A stretch of 64,000 bases of DNA from Isochrysis galbana (taxonomy: Eukaryota > Haptophyta > Isochrysidales > Isochrysidaceae), in NCBI GenBank assembly GCA_018136815.1, contig CM030943.1:2632723-2696722 (forward strand). Reading direction: 5' to 3'. Below are positions 51,917 to 62,740 of this stretch, one piece after another. Under the pieces are notes generated by a model, which was given only the letters and a program-made list of their open reading frames with translations, searched no databases and had not been told where the DNA came from. Each line of letters opens with the position of its first letter. Within the stretch, counting starts at the first letter, position 1. The position numbers and the translations under genes are program-made.

Positions 51917-52321
51917 CTAGGCGGGAACAACTGCATAAAGCATTACTTTGGATGTCGTCAGAGGTTTTACGGTTTTACCCGAACCCCTACAAAGTCTTTC
52001 CGCATCTTGAGATGTTGCCGAATTGGAATGGCCCATGGGGCCTGACTGAGGGCAATGAGGAAGGAGTAAGGCCGGCGGCGGGCGCGGCGAAGGAGACGAC
52101 TTCGGAAGTGCTGACGGGCTGAAGCCCGTTAGCAGAGGAAGGCGCCTGAAGAGTGCCACGCCGTTCATATGCTTCGCCGTTGTCACAAGCGAAAGGAGAC
52201 GCGTGTTGACAGCCGTGAAGTTAGGAGGGACAAAGCGAGCGCATATGTTGACGGCCTCGCCCATTCGCGTCGTCCCATCAAAGGAGATGCAGAAATACTG
52301 ATTGAGCATTTCACTTTGCAT
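51917..52321 (-). pseudogene. hAT-like transposase fragment
   Basis: The minus-strand frame reads FCISFDGTTRMGEAVNICAR followed by FVPPNFTAVNTRLLSLVTTA, resembling the beginning of the catalytic domain of hAT transposases (first Asp within FDGTT). After about residue 60 the frame becomes Pro/Ser-rich and ends. No ends or duplications were found. This is a short relic; an alternative is chance similarity. Confidence 0.45.
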
Positions 52322-52798
52322 ACGGCTAATCTCCTTCTACCCTCTACAACCCGCTCAAAACTGAGCAAGCGCGCCCTCGAACTCCTCGACCGTGACGTTG
52401 CTCGTGGCGCTACCTCCGCCTCGCGTCTCTCCTATGCTCAAGCGGCCACTGCATCTAACCATGCCCCCGTTGCCGCCGCCACACCTACGCCCCCTACCTC
52501 GACCTCTGTGGTCCCTCAGCCCCAGCCCCAGCTTTCCATCGCCAACAGTACACCCCTCATGTCATACCCCCAAGCCCACGCTGCCGCTGCTGCTATAGCC
52601 GCCGACCAAGCCGATGCAGAAGGGGCCCTTCAGGCCTACACCGCCAGCATGCGCACCTTTGGCTTTGCGCTGTGTGCTGCCGCTGCTGCATCCAAGTGTG
52701 CCAACGAACACCTTGGTGAGAATGAAGAGGAGCTCCATGTTGTACTGGTACCCAGTAGTGGACCAGAGGGATTGCAAAAAGGATTACCAGCATTGTGA
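52169..52798 (+). CDS. Unrecognised ORF, Ala/Pro/Ser-rich
   Basis: 209 residues; the first ~65 overlap the hAT-like fragment on the opposite strand and are probably its shadow. The rest (LSKRALELLDRDVARGATSA, then a Thr/Pro linker and Ala-rich helix) has coding-like character but no recognised domain. Included with low confidence. Confidence 0.25.
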   Translation: MLRRCHKRKETRVDSREVRRDKASAYVDGLAHSRRPIKGDAEILIEHFTLHTANLLLPSTTRSKLSKRALELLDRDVARGATSASRLSYAQAATASNHAPVAAATPTPPTSTSVVPQPQPQLSIANSTPLMSYPQAHAAAAAIAADQADAEGALQAYTASMRTFGFALCAAAAASKCANEHLGENEEELHVVLVPSSGPEGLQKGLPAL

Positions 52799-52823
52799 GG
52801 GATCGCGACAGACAGGTGAGCGA

Positions 52824-52892
52824 TGGGGATAGAACCGAGCACTGAGGGCCACCTTGGGACAGGAAACCAAGCAAATCCCCACTGTGCCACAT
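52824..52892 (-). other. tRNA-like sequence, possible SINE head
   Basis: In minus sense, TGGCACAGTGG fits a Pol III A box and GGTTCTATCCC, about 45 bases later, fits a B box with one mismatch. Stems of a functional tRNA (acceptor, T arm) do not form well, so a tRNA-derived repeat or pseudogene is more likely than a tRNA gene. Confidence 0.3.
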
Positions 52893-54276
52893 GAGATTCT
52901 AACAGAACACTTCAGCCTGTATCACACAGATTAAGCTATCGTAAGAGAACAGGTAATAGTGTGTGACAGGTAGAGATGAGAAAGAACAGAATCGAAGTGA
53001 AGAGAGGAATGATAGTAACTTTGGCGAATGGGTTAGAATGGCACTAGGGCACCTTGATTGGCTGAGGGTGTAGTTCACCAAGGGGGTGTCCTAGGGGTGC
53101 CTTGGGGTATCTGAGAATACATTGAGATTGAGCATCAGAGGAGTCCGGAAGCATGAGGTGAACTGAGATCAAGTCCATGATGAATGTAGACATAGATTGA
53201 GAATCTTCCAGACGTTCGAGATTGACTCAGACGTAGCACATCGTGTGCAAGGGAGTGGAGACGATCATCGAGGTCAAAGTCCGGAGGGTTCGACTTGATG
53301 GAGGGAATCTTGCGGATTATTAGTAAGACTTGGCAGTGAGTAGAAAGTAAAGGACGGCGTCCTGTGATACCCCCCCGTAAGGCGAGTGCGGGAGCCGAGG
53401 CTTAGACCTTAGATTGGTAGGGACACGTGTTTCGTAAGAATGGAAGCGCAATTCTCTAGGAGAGCAAGGAGACGGCAAAATGGGGCAGGGCCCATGGCTT
53501 TGGTCAGGAAATCTGCGAGCATGGCATCGCCGGGGACATGGCGCATCGCATTCAACCCATTTATTCCTACGTCGAGTTTAAGTCTTAAGTCAATTTTAAT
53601 GTTAGCGTTTACCCTTGTAATGCATAGTCACGTAGCCTGCGGCCCTTAGTATCAGGTATCAGGTCTGGAGGACCTAATATCATGATATCAGGACCTAATA
53701 TAAGGCTGACGGCCCATCCGGGGTGGGCTGGGGATGGCACAGTCATGTCTCGGAGATTGGACGCAGATCGCATCTCGGCCGGCACGAGATACCGGGGGGG
53801 GGGAAGGCCCTCCTCCGCACCCGCGGAGAGATGTTCTTCCCCTTTTGCGCACCCTCTGAATCCGTAGTAAAACGTGAAGGGAGGAGGGATGTGACAGAAG
53901 GGTACCACGAGCCGACTCTCATTGTCTCTCCCTCGCTCTCTCTCTTCCTTCTTCTGTCTCCAGTCATATCATAGCGACCAGCTCTCCTCGTCCTCTCTCT
54001 CCCTCAGAGTTCCCGGGATTTCCCAAGAAGAGAGGGGGGGGGGGGAGGGGGGGGAGGGGAAGAGAGAGTAGAGAGAGAGAAAAGAGAGGGAGAGAGAGAG
54101 AAGAGAGAGTAGAGAGAGACGGAGCGAGAGAGAGAGAGTAAAGAGAGAGAGAGAGAGAGAGAAAAGAGAGGGAGAGAGAGAGAGAAAAGAGAGGGAGAGA
54201 CAGAGAGCGAGAACGGCAGAAACATGGGAATACCGAGGGGGGGGAGACGGAGAGAGAGGTCCGGAGGAGGGGGGAG
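52893..54276. other. Intergenic, GA-rich at the end; no gene recognised
   Basis: 52893-53950 is mixed with no recognised gene; short ATCAGGTATCAGGTC-type repeats at 53650-53700 echo a similar patch at 13033-13055. 54040-54350 is GA-rich low complexity with poly-G runs, upstream of the next ORF. Confidence 0.4.
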
Positions 54277-55293
54277 ATGGGGAGGGGGGAGGGAGGGGAG
54301 GGCCAAGAGAGGGAGGGAGGGAGGGAGGGAGGGAGGGAGGCCGCTGCCATGGGGATTTCGCCCTCTCCTCTGCCGAGCCGCTGTGCGCCCTCGCTTCCTT
54401 CAGCAAGCCGGGGCGAACCACAGCCGTCCGTCTCGCTCGATGGCCGCATTCAGCCGCTCCGCCACGCTCCCTCTCTCTCTGAGCCATCGGTGCCCCATCC
54501 CTCGCTCATCTCACACCTCAGTCCATCCCAGGGAGGAAGCCTTGCCGCACAGCAGTGCTCGTTCGGCGAGGGCACATCGTCCCCAAGGGCCAGTTCCATT
54601 GCGGGGCCGAGTCCCGTCGCCAGCGAGCGCGCCACAGAGATGGAAGACTCGGTTCACAACCAGAACTTCGATTCGGCAGGCAGCACTGTCACGGCCGAGT
54701 TCTCTAGTGGAACTGACAGCAGCCAGCTGAGCATCTCCGACGCTAAATTGCCTGTTACTATGCAACGAGACGTCATAACAGCCGGCGGGCCTTTGAGGCG
54801 TGGTGCGGACAACCGCGGTGTGCAGCAACCCTCGGGAAACCTCATCGGAGAAGTGCCGGTGAGCTCAAGGACTGCTGGGGTGCAGGCTGGGAGCAAAGGA
54901 CAAGACAAGACAGCCACAACGCTTGATGGCGCGTCATTTCCACCTTCGCCACCTGGCCTCATCCCCGTTCCAGAAAGGCAAGGGAGCTCGGCCGCGAGTC
55001 TGAGTTGTGACACTCGGCCTACAATCGCTAGCACTTCCAGTCTTTCCGACCCATGCTGGGCGACGACGGCTCGTATGGTCCGCCATGAGAGAGAGCGGAG
55101 CGTTATGCTGCGGATTGACGCTTCAGAGCGCGCTGCTCGAACTCTTCGCGCGCCATCAACGACTCAGCCAAAGACACGAAGAATAGCCGATCGCATCATT
55201 CCACGCATCGTGAGCTCTCGCGGTAGTTCGATCAGGAGCAGTGTCGGCGAGAAATCTGTCGATCGACAGCTTGCTCACGCATCCTGTCGCTGA
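54277..55293 (+). CDS. Unrecognised Ser/Pro-rich ORF
   Basis: 338 residues from ATG 54277, or 314 from ATG 54349, which avoids the GA-repeat-encoded Gly/Arg/Glu start and is preferred. The protein is Ser/Pro/Thr-rich and appears disordered, ending in a basic helix (VRHERERSVMLRIDASERAA; RRIADRIIPRIVSSRG). No domain, signal or membrane span recognised. It could be an exon of a longer gene. The minus strand is also partly open. Confidence 0.35.
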   Translation: MGRGEGGEGQEREGGREGGREAAAMGISPSPLPSRCAPSLPSASRGEPQPSVSLDGRIQPLRHAPSLSEPSVPHPSLISHLSPSQGGSLAAQQCSFGEGTSSPRASSIAGPSPVASERATEMEDSVHNQNFDSAGSTVTAEFSSGTDSSQLSISDAKLPVTMQRDVITAGGPLRRGADNRGVQQPSGNLIGEVPVSSRTAGVQAGSKGQDKTATTLDGASFPPSPPGLIPVPERQGSSAASLSCDTRPTIASTSSLSDPCWATTARMVRHERERSVMLRIDASERAARTLRAPSTTQPKTRRIADRIIPRIVSSRGSSIRSSVGEKSVDRQLAHASCR

Positions 55294-55825
55294 GGCGTAG
55301 AAAGCGCCTTGATCTGGTTGTTTTTGAGGCCATATTTTCTCGGTGTGCTGGTGGAAGCTTGCCCCAACCTTAGCCTTCTCACTACCATCGCTTCGACTTG
55401 AGCCAATCGGAGCTTGTGAGGTGACTTTGAGGTGCAAACTACGATCCACTATCCTCTATTCGATCTAGATAGCGAGGGTTCTTGACTTCCAGCCGCGCAC
55501 TGCACAAAGTACGGGTACTACTCTGCAACCGGTCTCCTTCCATGCTCTATTGGAGGCGTCCTCGAACAGAGAGACCTTCAAGCTGGCAGATGGTGATGGC
55601 GATCACCATGTGCATCAGCCCATAGGGCACATCAGTCATCAGTTAGCATAGCTTGCTTCCTCGCACATGTGAAGTCACGAGTGCCGGATCTCCCACATCC
55701 TTGTCTTGAAAGTCCGTGTGCCATATGTTGTTGTCGCAGTAGTGCTATCATCTATCATCATCATCATAATTCATAATTCCAAACTTCAAACTTATAAATA
55801 AATAAATAAATAAAACAACTGAGCG
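55294..55825. other. Intergenic, no gene recognised
   Basis: Mixed, lower-GC sequence ending in an (AAAT)n microsatellite at about 55796-55813, which adjoins retroposon copy 2. Confidence 0.45.
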
Positions 55826-56044
55826 TTAGTACCACTACTCCCACTAGCCCGGTACTATCGCGACACCCCTCAGCGCACCTGCCCGCACGCCTTGAAGTGG
55901 TGGCACAGACACATACACATATGCATCCCTTCAAATCTCCCCCCTCGCAAACCCCCGGCTCCCACTATAACTCCCCACAAGTTGCAATGAAGGAAAACCC
56001 AGTGGGGCGGACCGACCTACGTCGGGCGACTCACCGGGGAAAAA

Positions 56045-56077
<33 letters not shown>

Positions 56078-56650
56078 AGGACCTCTCGTCGAGAAGCAGA
56101 ACGGCCCTTACAGCTCGCGCCGCGAGCAGTCCTCGAAGAAATAAAGGACTGCAGGACTGCGCCCCCCGGTACCTGCCACAAGCACAAGCACAAGGATGTC
56201 TTGAGCCACTCCCTTCCTCTCCCTCTCCCCCTCCTGTCGCCAGCCGCCCCCCTTCGCCTGTTTGCTAACGCAAACGGGGCCCGTTTCTTACCACACTCCA
56301 TCGGGGAGGGGTGCAAAACCCCCCCTCTCCCTCTCTCCATTCTCCTCCACCCCTCTCCCTGCGGCGCGTCGCCATGCGGCCATGCGGAGCGCCACGGCCT
56401 GCTCTCAGAGGGCCTTTGGGGGCTCCCAGAGGGCCAGCAAGGGTAGCTCAGGGGGCAGTGGAGGCTGGGGCTCAGCCCCTGCCCCCCCCTGCCTCTCCCA
56501 CGCTTGCCACGCTGGCCATTAGAGCCTCCCAGCGGCCTCTGTATGCCTGGCGACTGGCGACCAGGGGAGGGGGGGAGGAGTCAGCTCGAAGGCAGGCCCA
56601 ATATCCAATATGGGCGTGGGAGTGCGATTCGCAGAGACTCCCATTTAGCC
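55826..56650. mobile_element. Retroposon-like repeat, copy 2
   Basis: Collinear with the insert at 22558-23483 over about 770 bases, starting GTTAGTACCACTACTC and including ACAGCTCGCGCCGCGAGC and TTTGCTAACGCAAAC. It contains a poly-G tract at about 56050-56077. The right end diverges after TGGGAGTGCG, so this copy lacks the last ~170 bases of copy 1 or has been replaced by other sequence. Confidence 0.75.
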
Positions 56651-56958
56651 CTATGCGAATGGTGCAACGCCGGAGGCTTATGAAAATAGTTATGCCATAT
56701 CGGGGAGCCCTGAGATCCTTCCCGCGTGTTAATCCGCCTGAAATTTTCGAGAGCTTGCTTCCAAAAGGCCGGGAGCGGATTGCTTCCGCTAATGCTAGCC
56801 GTGAGGTTTCGCGCGTCTACTTTCGATTAATGGGGTGCGACTGAACCATTGGTCCAAGACATTCTTCCAGTCCGCCGAAGACGGGTTTAGGTACCGGACT
56901 ATCCATATCGCTTGAAGCGCCCGCGTATGCTCGGCCATAGATAGGGATTAGTCCGACC

Positions 56959-57424
56959 TGTAGCCGATCTGCTGACTGGCCGCGCCTGCCGAGAGAGACG
57001 CCAACTCTGACTTTTCAGCCAGGGAAGCTTGCTGCGAGGCAGGTGTTGGCTGGGGCGGGGTCAGGTGCTGGGTATGGGGTATGGCACACCCAGGCCAAAG
57101 CCGGGCGGGGGGCTCGCGCTGCGCGCGCGCTGCTCGCACCTGGCTTCTGGCGCTCGTCTGCGCGCTGCGAGGGGGGGGGAGTGCGAGAACGACCTGGAGG
57201 CGAGCGCGGCGAGCGTGAAGGGGCACATCGCGGCAGGCAGCGTGGGGGGGACTTACCTTTGGTGTTGGCCGCGCGAACACACCCCTGTGGCAAGCTGGGC
57301 TGGCAGAGCAAGGAGTGGGGGAAGGGGGGGGAGGGGAGCGGCGTGCGGCGGGACTCCGCGGCCGCTGCAGCGGGTAAGTCCCCGGCACCCGGGGAGAGCC
57401 GCTGGAGCGAGCCTTTATTGTCAC
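56959..57424. repeat. About 466-bp repeat, copy 1
   Basis: From TGTAGCCGATCTGCTGACTG to GCCTTTATTGTCAC, collinear with 58473-58941 at high identity. It includes AAGTCCCCGGCACCCGGGGA, an inverted repeat (CCCCGG...CCGGGG), which also recurs alone at 57490-57510. Non-coding; the conserved minus-strand ORF is Pro/Ala-rich and probably incidental. Confidence 0.8.
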
Positions 57425-57667
57425 TTTTTCACAGTGTGAGAAAAAGTCCCGCTGGGGGACAATAAGAAAAAACTGGGCTCAACCAGACAAGTCCCCGGCA
57501 CCCGGGGAGACAGCCGCGAGAGGCGAGGCGGGAGAGGAGAATTCTCTCGGGGGAGGATTAGAGAGGGTGAGGGCCTGGCGAAAAAAACTGTAATGCGGCG
57601 ACCGGGAAACATCAGTTTCACCGACAAATGATTTGACAGCTCTACGATAGATAGATTTATTTCTCAT

Positions 57668-58267
57668 GCTGACTTTTACAGAATACAATACGACAACGCC
57701 ACGTTCTCAGAAGAATCAGTACTAGTACGAGTCTTGGAAAGATTCACGAAGCTAAGCAGGGCGCTGAACCTCGCCAACTCAACAGACACCTCGCGAACCG
57801 CCCAAGCGGGCATGGGGAGGCAACCCAAAAAAAGGATTGACTTGGCCGACGTCCGGCCACTATACGAAGTAGGCAATAATAACAGCTTGACCCCCAGTGC
57901 GGAGCTCGTATCCCTAGCAGAGAAACTAGGGATCGAACACCAAATAGCGAGAGAGACCACAAGGTAATCGTGAGAACGGCGAAGAGCACGCCGAGACACC
58001 ACATTCGGGGCAGCCACAGCACGCGAGGCCTGAACTAACCAAAGACATGAACCCAAAAGGCCTGCCCGGACCCCGAAACCGAAGCCGGGCCCTTGGTAGC
58101 GCACCAGGGCCGCACCCCCGACACCAAAGACAAAGGAACGAGGGGGGGAAGGCGAGGGGGCGGAAAGAAGGGAGTTAAGGGCGTTGGCGGCAATGCAGCG
58201 GCAAGAGTACGCGCTGTCTAGTAGTAGGTGTGTAGCCCAGAAACTTCAGATCTTTTTTTTTTTTTTT
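57668..58267 (+). mobile_element. 5'-truncated LINE (copy C) with 12-bp target duplication
   Basis: About 600 bases of a third related LINE, ending in a T-run. Direct repeats TTTATTTCTCAT flank it at 57656-57667 and 58268-58279. The coding end (57669-57966) reads DFYRIQYDNATFSEESVLVR, then TSRTAQAGMGRQPKKRIDLA and LVSLAEKLGIEHQIARE-stop, similar to LINE A. The 3' untranslated region shares CCCGGACCCCGAAACCGAAG and ends GTGTAGCCCAGAAACTTCAG then T's. Confidence 0.85.
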
Positions 58268-58370
58268 TTTATTTCTCATAAACATATCATTAAATTATGT
58301 TCCGAATGGAGCCCCCAGCGCCCTTTCAAACATGCTACACACACTAGAAATCAGGCTCTAGACGCGCACA

Positions 58371-58415
58371 TATGGACTGCCTGCGCGTCGCCATGCGGCG
58401 CGCAGACAGTCCATA
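58371..58415. repeat. Long hairpin, 16 paired bases
   Basis: TATGGACTG at 58371-58379 and CTGCGCG at 58381-58387 pair with CGCGCAG at 58399-58405 and CAGTCCATA at 58407-58415, leaving one C/A mismatch and an 11-base loop. No promoter or coding context is apparent. Confidence 0.55.
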
Positions 58416-58472
58416 CACATATCTTACGAATACACACGCGCACTGCCCCCCCAATTCGACCCCTTCGAGCCT

Positions 58473-58941
58473 TGTAGCCGATCTGCTGACCGGCCGCGCC
58501 TGCCGAGAGAGACGCCAACTCTGACTTTTCAGCCAGGGAAGCTTGCTGCGAGGCGGGTGTTGGCTGGGGCGGGGTCAGGTGCTGGGTATGGCACACCCAG
58601 GCCAAGGCCGGGCGGGGGGCTCGCGCTGCGCGCGCGCTGCTCGCACCTGCTGGCTTCTGGCGCTCGTCTGCGCGCTGCGAGGGGGGGGGAGTGCGAGAAC
58701 GACCTGGAGGCGAGCGCGGCGAGCGTGAAGGGGCACATCGCGGCAGGCAGCGTGGGGGGGGCTTACCTTTGGTGTTGGCCGCGCGAGTACACCCCTGTGG
58801 CAAGCTGGGCTGCCAGAGCAAGGAGTGGGGGAAGGGGGGGGAGGGGTGCGGCGCGCGGCGGGCCTCCGCGGCCGCTGCAGCGGCTAAGTTAAGTCCCCGG
58901 CACCCGGGGAGATAGCCGCTGGAGCGAGCCCTTATTGTCAC
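58473..58941. repeat. About 469-bp repeat, copy 2
   Basis: Second copy of 56959-57424 in the same orientation; the pair brackets LINE C. Confidence 0.8.
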
Positions 58942-59626
58942 CTTTTGGTACCAGAATCTCACACTGTCGGTACTAGATCTCCCACTGTGCTCTCGCCGAG
59001 ATGCCCGGGAGATTTCCATCAATCTGAAAAACTTCAGCGTCTCATACCGCTGGAGAGATACCGACTTTCGAGGGGCTTGCTATGGGCAATCGAACTCCTC
59101 AGGCGCCTTGAGGAAGACATTCCTCGATTGGCGGGGCGGAGTTTTCATATTCAACTCGCCAGCGGTCCGGCCTCTTCAGCAGAGGGGGGGAAATGCTGCG
59201 TATCCTGGGGCCCTAAGTAGTAAGTAGGGCACAAGAAGAATAACCGCAAGACGGGAGGAGGATGGAACGATGGACTGAGGTGTGGGTGTGGATGGGCGTG
59301 CGGCTAGCACGAACGGGTATCCAAGGCGCAAGGCCGCGCTAGTGGCGAGAATATTAATACTACTATTAAGATGTTTGTTTTCCTCGTAGGATCGAAGTCC
59401 ACACGCGCGGGGAGAGGGGGGGGGGGAGCTGCCGCCTCGCCAAAAAAAATTGCTGTGTCGCCGACCTCTCTACGTTCCTATCACCTCGACAAAACGCATT
59501 TTGCATTCACATGTCATCCGTAGTCAAGCGTGCAGCACGAGGATTTGAGGACCTGAGACGCTCTAGCGTCGCAACGTCCGTCTTGGCCGTGTCGTTGCCG
59601 ACAGACTACCATCATGAGAGAGCTCA
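58942..59626. other. Intergenic; short unrecognised ORF
   Basis: The frame at about 59005-59220 (+) reads QRLIPLERYRLSRGLLWAIE and LRRLEEDIPRLAGRSFHIQL, which looks coding-like but is not recognised. Remainder mixed; contains the 3' untranslated region of the minus-strand sulfotransferase. Confidence 0.35.
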
Positions 59627-60643
59627 TCATGAAAGGTCGTACCGATCGGCAGCAAGGAGTCCAGCACGCACCAGCGCGCGCATAGCCGCATAGTCCGCTG
59701 AGACTTTGGCATTGAATTCAGGTGCCAGCAGAGTGAGGTTATAGAAGCGACGCACATTAAGTCGGGCGAGCTCGCTAAGCGAGCCGCGGTAGTGATTGAC
59801 TCGAATTGTTGGCATAACTGCTGGCGTTGCGGCCCCGAGCCAGACCGCAAGACGACGCAAGTCTCCTTCCATATTCTCTTGCGAACCGACAAACATGAGA
59901 TCAGCGTGGCTCTCGACGAAGTCCCCGCCGTGGAGATAATATCCCACACCCTTGTTGATGTGCATGATCATGCTCAGCATGAGCTCGCGAGCCATTGCGC
60001 AGTCCTGGCGCAAGGCTTCGTTCTCTGAGCTACATTGAGAGAGCGCCTCGCCGACTGCGTTGGAGTCGGAAAAGTGCATCATGAGCTCCTCAAAACGTTG
60101 TTGGTATGCATGCCCGGTCTCGAGCTTCTGCCTAATGTGGCCGGGTGAGAGGCACGTACTCGACAACTTGCATGGCAGGCGGTTGGGAACGAGGCGCATG
60201 CCGCTCGTGTTGGTCAGAATGACAGCGCGCTGAAAGTCGTAAGCTGAGCGGAAGCGCTCAATCGGCTCACGCACCCACACAAGGTACCGATCATAGCGTG
60301 ATTCATTGAGCGGCGGCCGACGGTTGTGCATCTCCTCGTACGGCTGCCGTGCCTCGCGCAGCCAGCGGCCGATGGAGGAGCCGCCCGTTTTGCCCACGTG
60401 GAGGAATAAGAGAGGCTTCCGCTCGGCCGCCTTCTCCTGCTGCTCTCTGGCCCGCTCCTCAGCAGTCCAAGTCACACTCCCCGCCTCCGCTCCCGGATCC
60501 TCTCTCCTGGCCCCGTCATACTCACCTCTCCTCTTGCTTGCTGGGCCGCTCCTTCTCCTCACCTCCTCCACAGGCGGTGGAGGCACTGCCCCCGAACCGA
60601 GCACAAGGTTTGAGCACAGCGTGAGGAGGAGGAGCTGATGCAT
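59627..60643 (-). CDS. Secretory-pathway sulfotransferase
   Basis: 338 residues, single exon, ATG at 60643. Transfers sulfate from PAPS to a carbohydrate or similar acceptor in the Golgi. The N-terminus MHQLLLLTLCSNLVLGSGA is a signal sequence or short anchor. FLHVGKTGGSSIGRWL (residue about 81) is the 5'-phosphosulfate-binding loop typical of Sulfotransfer_2-type enzymes, and YLVWVREPIERFRSAYDFQ (residue about 118) the 3'-phosphate-binding segment with its Arg and Ser. Several Cys in the middle (LPCKLSSTCLS, CSSENEALRQDC) suggest lumenal disulfides. The remainder, ending ALVRAGLLAADRYDLS, fits the family length. Acceptor unknown; sulfated cell-surface polysaccharide is a plausible inference for an alga. 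Confidence 0.85.
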   Translation of the reverse strand: MHQLLLLTLCSNLVLGSGAVPPPPVEEVRRRSGPASKRRGEYDGARREDPGAEAGSVTWTAEERAREQQEKAAERKPLLFLHVGKTGGSSIGRWLREARQPYEEMHNRRPPLNESRYDRYLVWVREPIERFRSAYDFQRAVILTNTSGMRLVPNRLPCKLSSTCLSPGHIRQKLETGHAYQQRFEELMMHFSDSNAVGEALSQCSSENEALRQDCAMARELMLSMIMHINKGVGYYLHGGDFVESHADLMFVGSQENMEGDLRRLAVWLGAATPAVMPTIRVNHYRGSLSELARLNVRRFYNLTLLAPEFNAKVSADYAAMRALVRAGLLAADRYDLS

Positions 60644-61030
60644 TCACGATCTCCCCTCCTCCTCCTGGAAGGAAGGTGAAGGAGGGGAGGGGGGGAAGGG
60701 GAGGGGAAGGAGGAGGGGGAGGGGCGGGGGGGGGGCGGGAAGGGGGGGGCAGCGAGGGAATCTGAGGCGAAGATGGGAAGGGGGAATGGGTTTTGGGGTG
60801 GGCGGGGGAAGTGACAGGAGAGGGGCGGACAGATGGCGCCAGAGACAGGCCAACAATGAAGGAATGGAGGGCGGGGGGGGGGGGGGGGGGGGGGAGGGGG
60901 GGGGGCTGGGGGGGGAAGGCGAGGAAGCGTCTCACGGCCGCTCGTTCTCTCGTCTCTTCCGTGGACACGGGAGGAGAGAGAGAGGGAGAGAGAGAGAGAG
61001 AGGGAGGGAGGGAGAGGGAGCAAGTCGGCG
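60644..61030. repeat. G/GA-rich low-complexity tract
   Basis: Purine-rich on the plus strand with poly-G runs (60871-60892) and GA runs (about 60971-61010), directly upstream of the minus-strand sulfotransferase, so on its sense strand this is a C/CT-rich promoter or leader. Confidence 0.65.
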
Positions 61031-61380
61031 GTGTGTGGCGCGAAGGAATCTCTCGGTAGAGAAATGTACTCTATTAGATAGTAGAGGCTTGAGCTTCATG
61101 GACATGCCCCATTTCTTCTGGTGGAAATAAAATTTGAACCTTCGACTTCTAGTAGGGCGGTCAAACAGTGTTTTTTTATAAGGGGTGAAAAAATGACCAT
61201 CTCAGAATTGAGGAAATTTGGGGATTTTTCACGGTAGAAAGTTCCCAATACACCCAACTAGCACATATCCGGGGTCCATTAGGACCCGGACCCCCCCTTG
61301 GGCCCCCACAACAAAACGTAATCAAAAAAAGACAGAAGACGCTAAAATCGCAAAAGCTTGAAAACTCAACTTCAAGTCGA

Positions 61381-62130
61381 GACCGGGCGCGCTGCGTGCC
61401 CGTTTTCGACGATCCATCCGGATGGGAGACCCCGCCAGATACCAAATACACAGGCCCCATCCGCATGGTCACGCCAATCGGACAGGCCGCGCCCCGAAAC
61501 CTCGTCGAAATCACCCATCCGCCGAGCCCATTGAACGTTGAGCCGTCGCCAAGTGAGGCCCGGAGAGCCCAACTTTAAACTGATGCCGGGCGCGCTGCGT
61601 GCCCGATCACGATGATCCATCCAGATGGAGTAGCGCATCAGACGCCAAATACACAGGGGCCACCCGCACAGCCACGCCAATTGTGCAGGCCGCGCCCCGA
61701 AATCTCGTGGAAATCAGCCATCCGTGGAGCCCTTTCGACGTTTGACGCCTCCGAGCGAGGCCGGGAGAGCCCAACTTCAAGCTGATGCCGGGCACGCTGC
61801 GGGCCCGATTTCGACGATCCACCTAGATGGGGGGCCTCGCCAGACACCAAATGCACAGGGGCCACCCACACAGCCACACCAATCGCGTGGGCCGCGCGCC
61901 AAAATCTCGTGGAAATCAGCCATCCGTGGAGCCCATTCGACGTTTGACGCCTCCGAGCGAGGCCGGGAGAGCCCAACCTCAAGCTTATGCCGGGCACGCT
62001 GCGGGCCCGATTTCGACGATCCACCTAGATGGGGGGCCTCGCCAGACACCAAATGCACAGGGGCCACCCACACAGCCACACCAATCGCGTGGGCCGCGCG
62101 CCGAAATCTCGTAGAAATCAGCCATCCGGA
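61381..62130. repeat. About 202-bp tandem repeat, 3.7 copies
   Basis: The landmark CCGGGC(G/A)CGCTGCG recurs at about 61384, 61587, 61788 and 61990. Each unit also carries CCAAAT(A/G)CACAGG and GCCACGCCAATCG/GCCACACCAATCG phrases. The last two units are nearly identical. Both strands stay open over parts of it, but no start or domain supports coding. Confidence 0.85.
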
Positions 62131-62469
62131 AGACAGAGGAGGCGGCGGTGGCCAAACTGTAGGGCGCCAAGCAGCTGTAGTAGCCTATCCCCTATCCCCT
62201 ATGTTTATGAGAGTGAGTGTGTGTGCCATTACTTGTTCCTAGACAATTAACAATCGCATTGACAAATGCAACTTTGGCAATGACAATGTAGCTGTTTATG
62301 GTCTCCGGCTGGGGTTTATGATTTCCGGCTGAGGCTCGTTGCGATACCATACGGGAGGCACAAACTAAAAACCGTCACAAAAAACAAACACCCACAAAAA
62401 GTGCCCGCACAACGTGACAAGTCCTACAATCATTGGTTTCGTTTGGGGGTGAAAACAACAAGACCTCGG

Positions 62470-62565
62470 GTTGCATTCTTCAACAAGAGCAGTATGAGCA
62501 TGTGAGCATAGGTGCATTCTTCAACAAGAGCAGTGAGCATGGTTGCATTCTTCAACAAGGGCGGG
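62470..62565. repeat. Short minisatellite, 3 copies
   Basis: TTGCATTCTTCAACAAGAGC recurs three times (about 62470, 62513 with GTGCATTC, 62543) separated by AGTGAGCAT-type spacers. Confidence 0.7.
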
Positions 62566-62740
62566 ACGATCGTCCGAGTTGGAGTGGAGTAGGGGCTAAG
62601 TTAGAGGTTAATACAAACTGTATACCTAAATGGACAGGATGGGTGTGACAAAAAAAGGGAACCTCGAGTTGCACCTTCTCAGTTCATACCGCATACCGCA
62701 TACCGCGGGGGGAGGGGACGAGGGCGAGGGGACCTAGATC

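Noticed and set aside
52824..52892. Functional tRNA gene
   Set aside because: A- and B-box-like words are present but acceptor and T stems do not pair properly.
59511..59693. 60-codon plus-strand ORF near the sulfotransferase 3' end
   Set aside because: It overlaps the sulfotransferase coding region antisense and has no recognisable content.
61400..62130. CRISPR-like array in the 202-bp repeats
   Set aside because: Units are contiguous with no unique spacers, and the host is eukaryotic.
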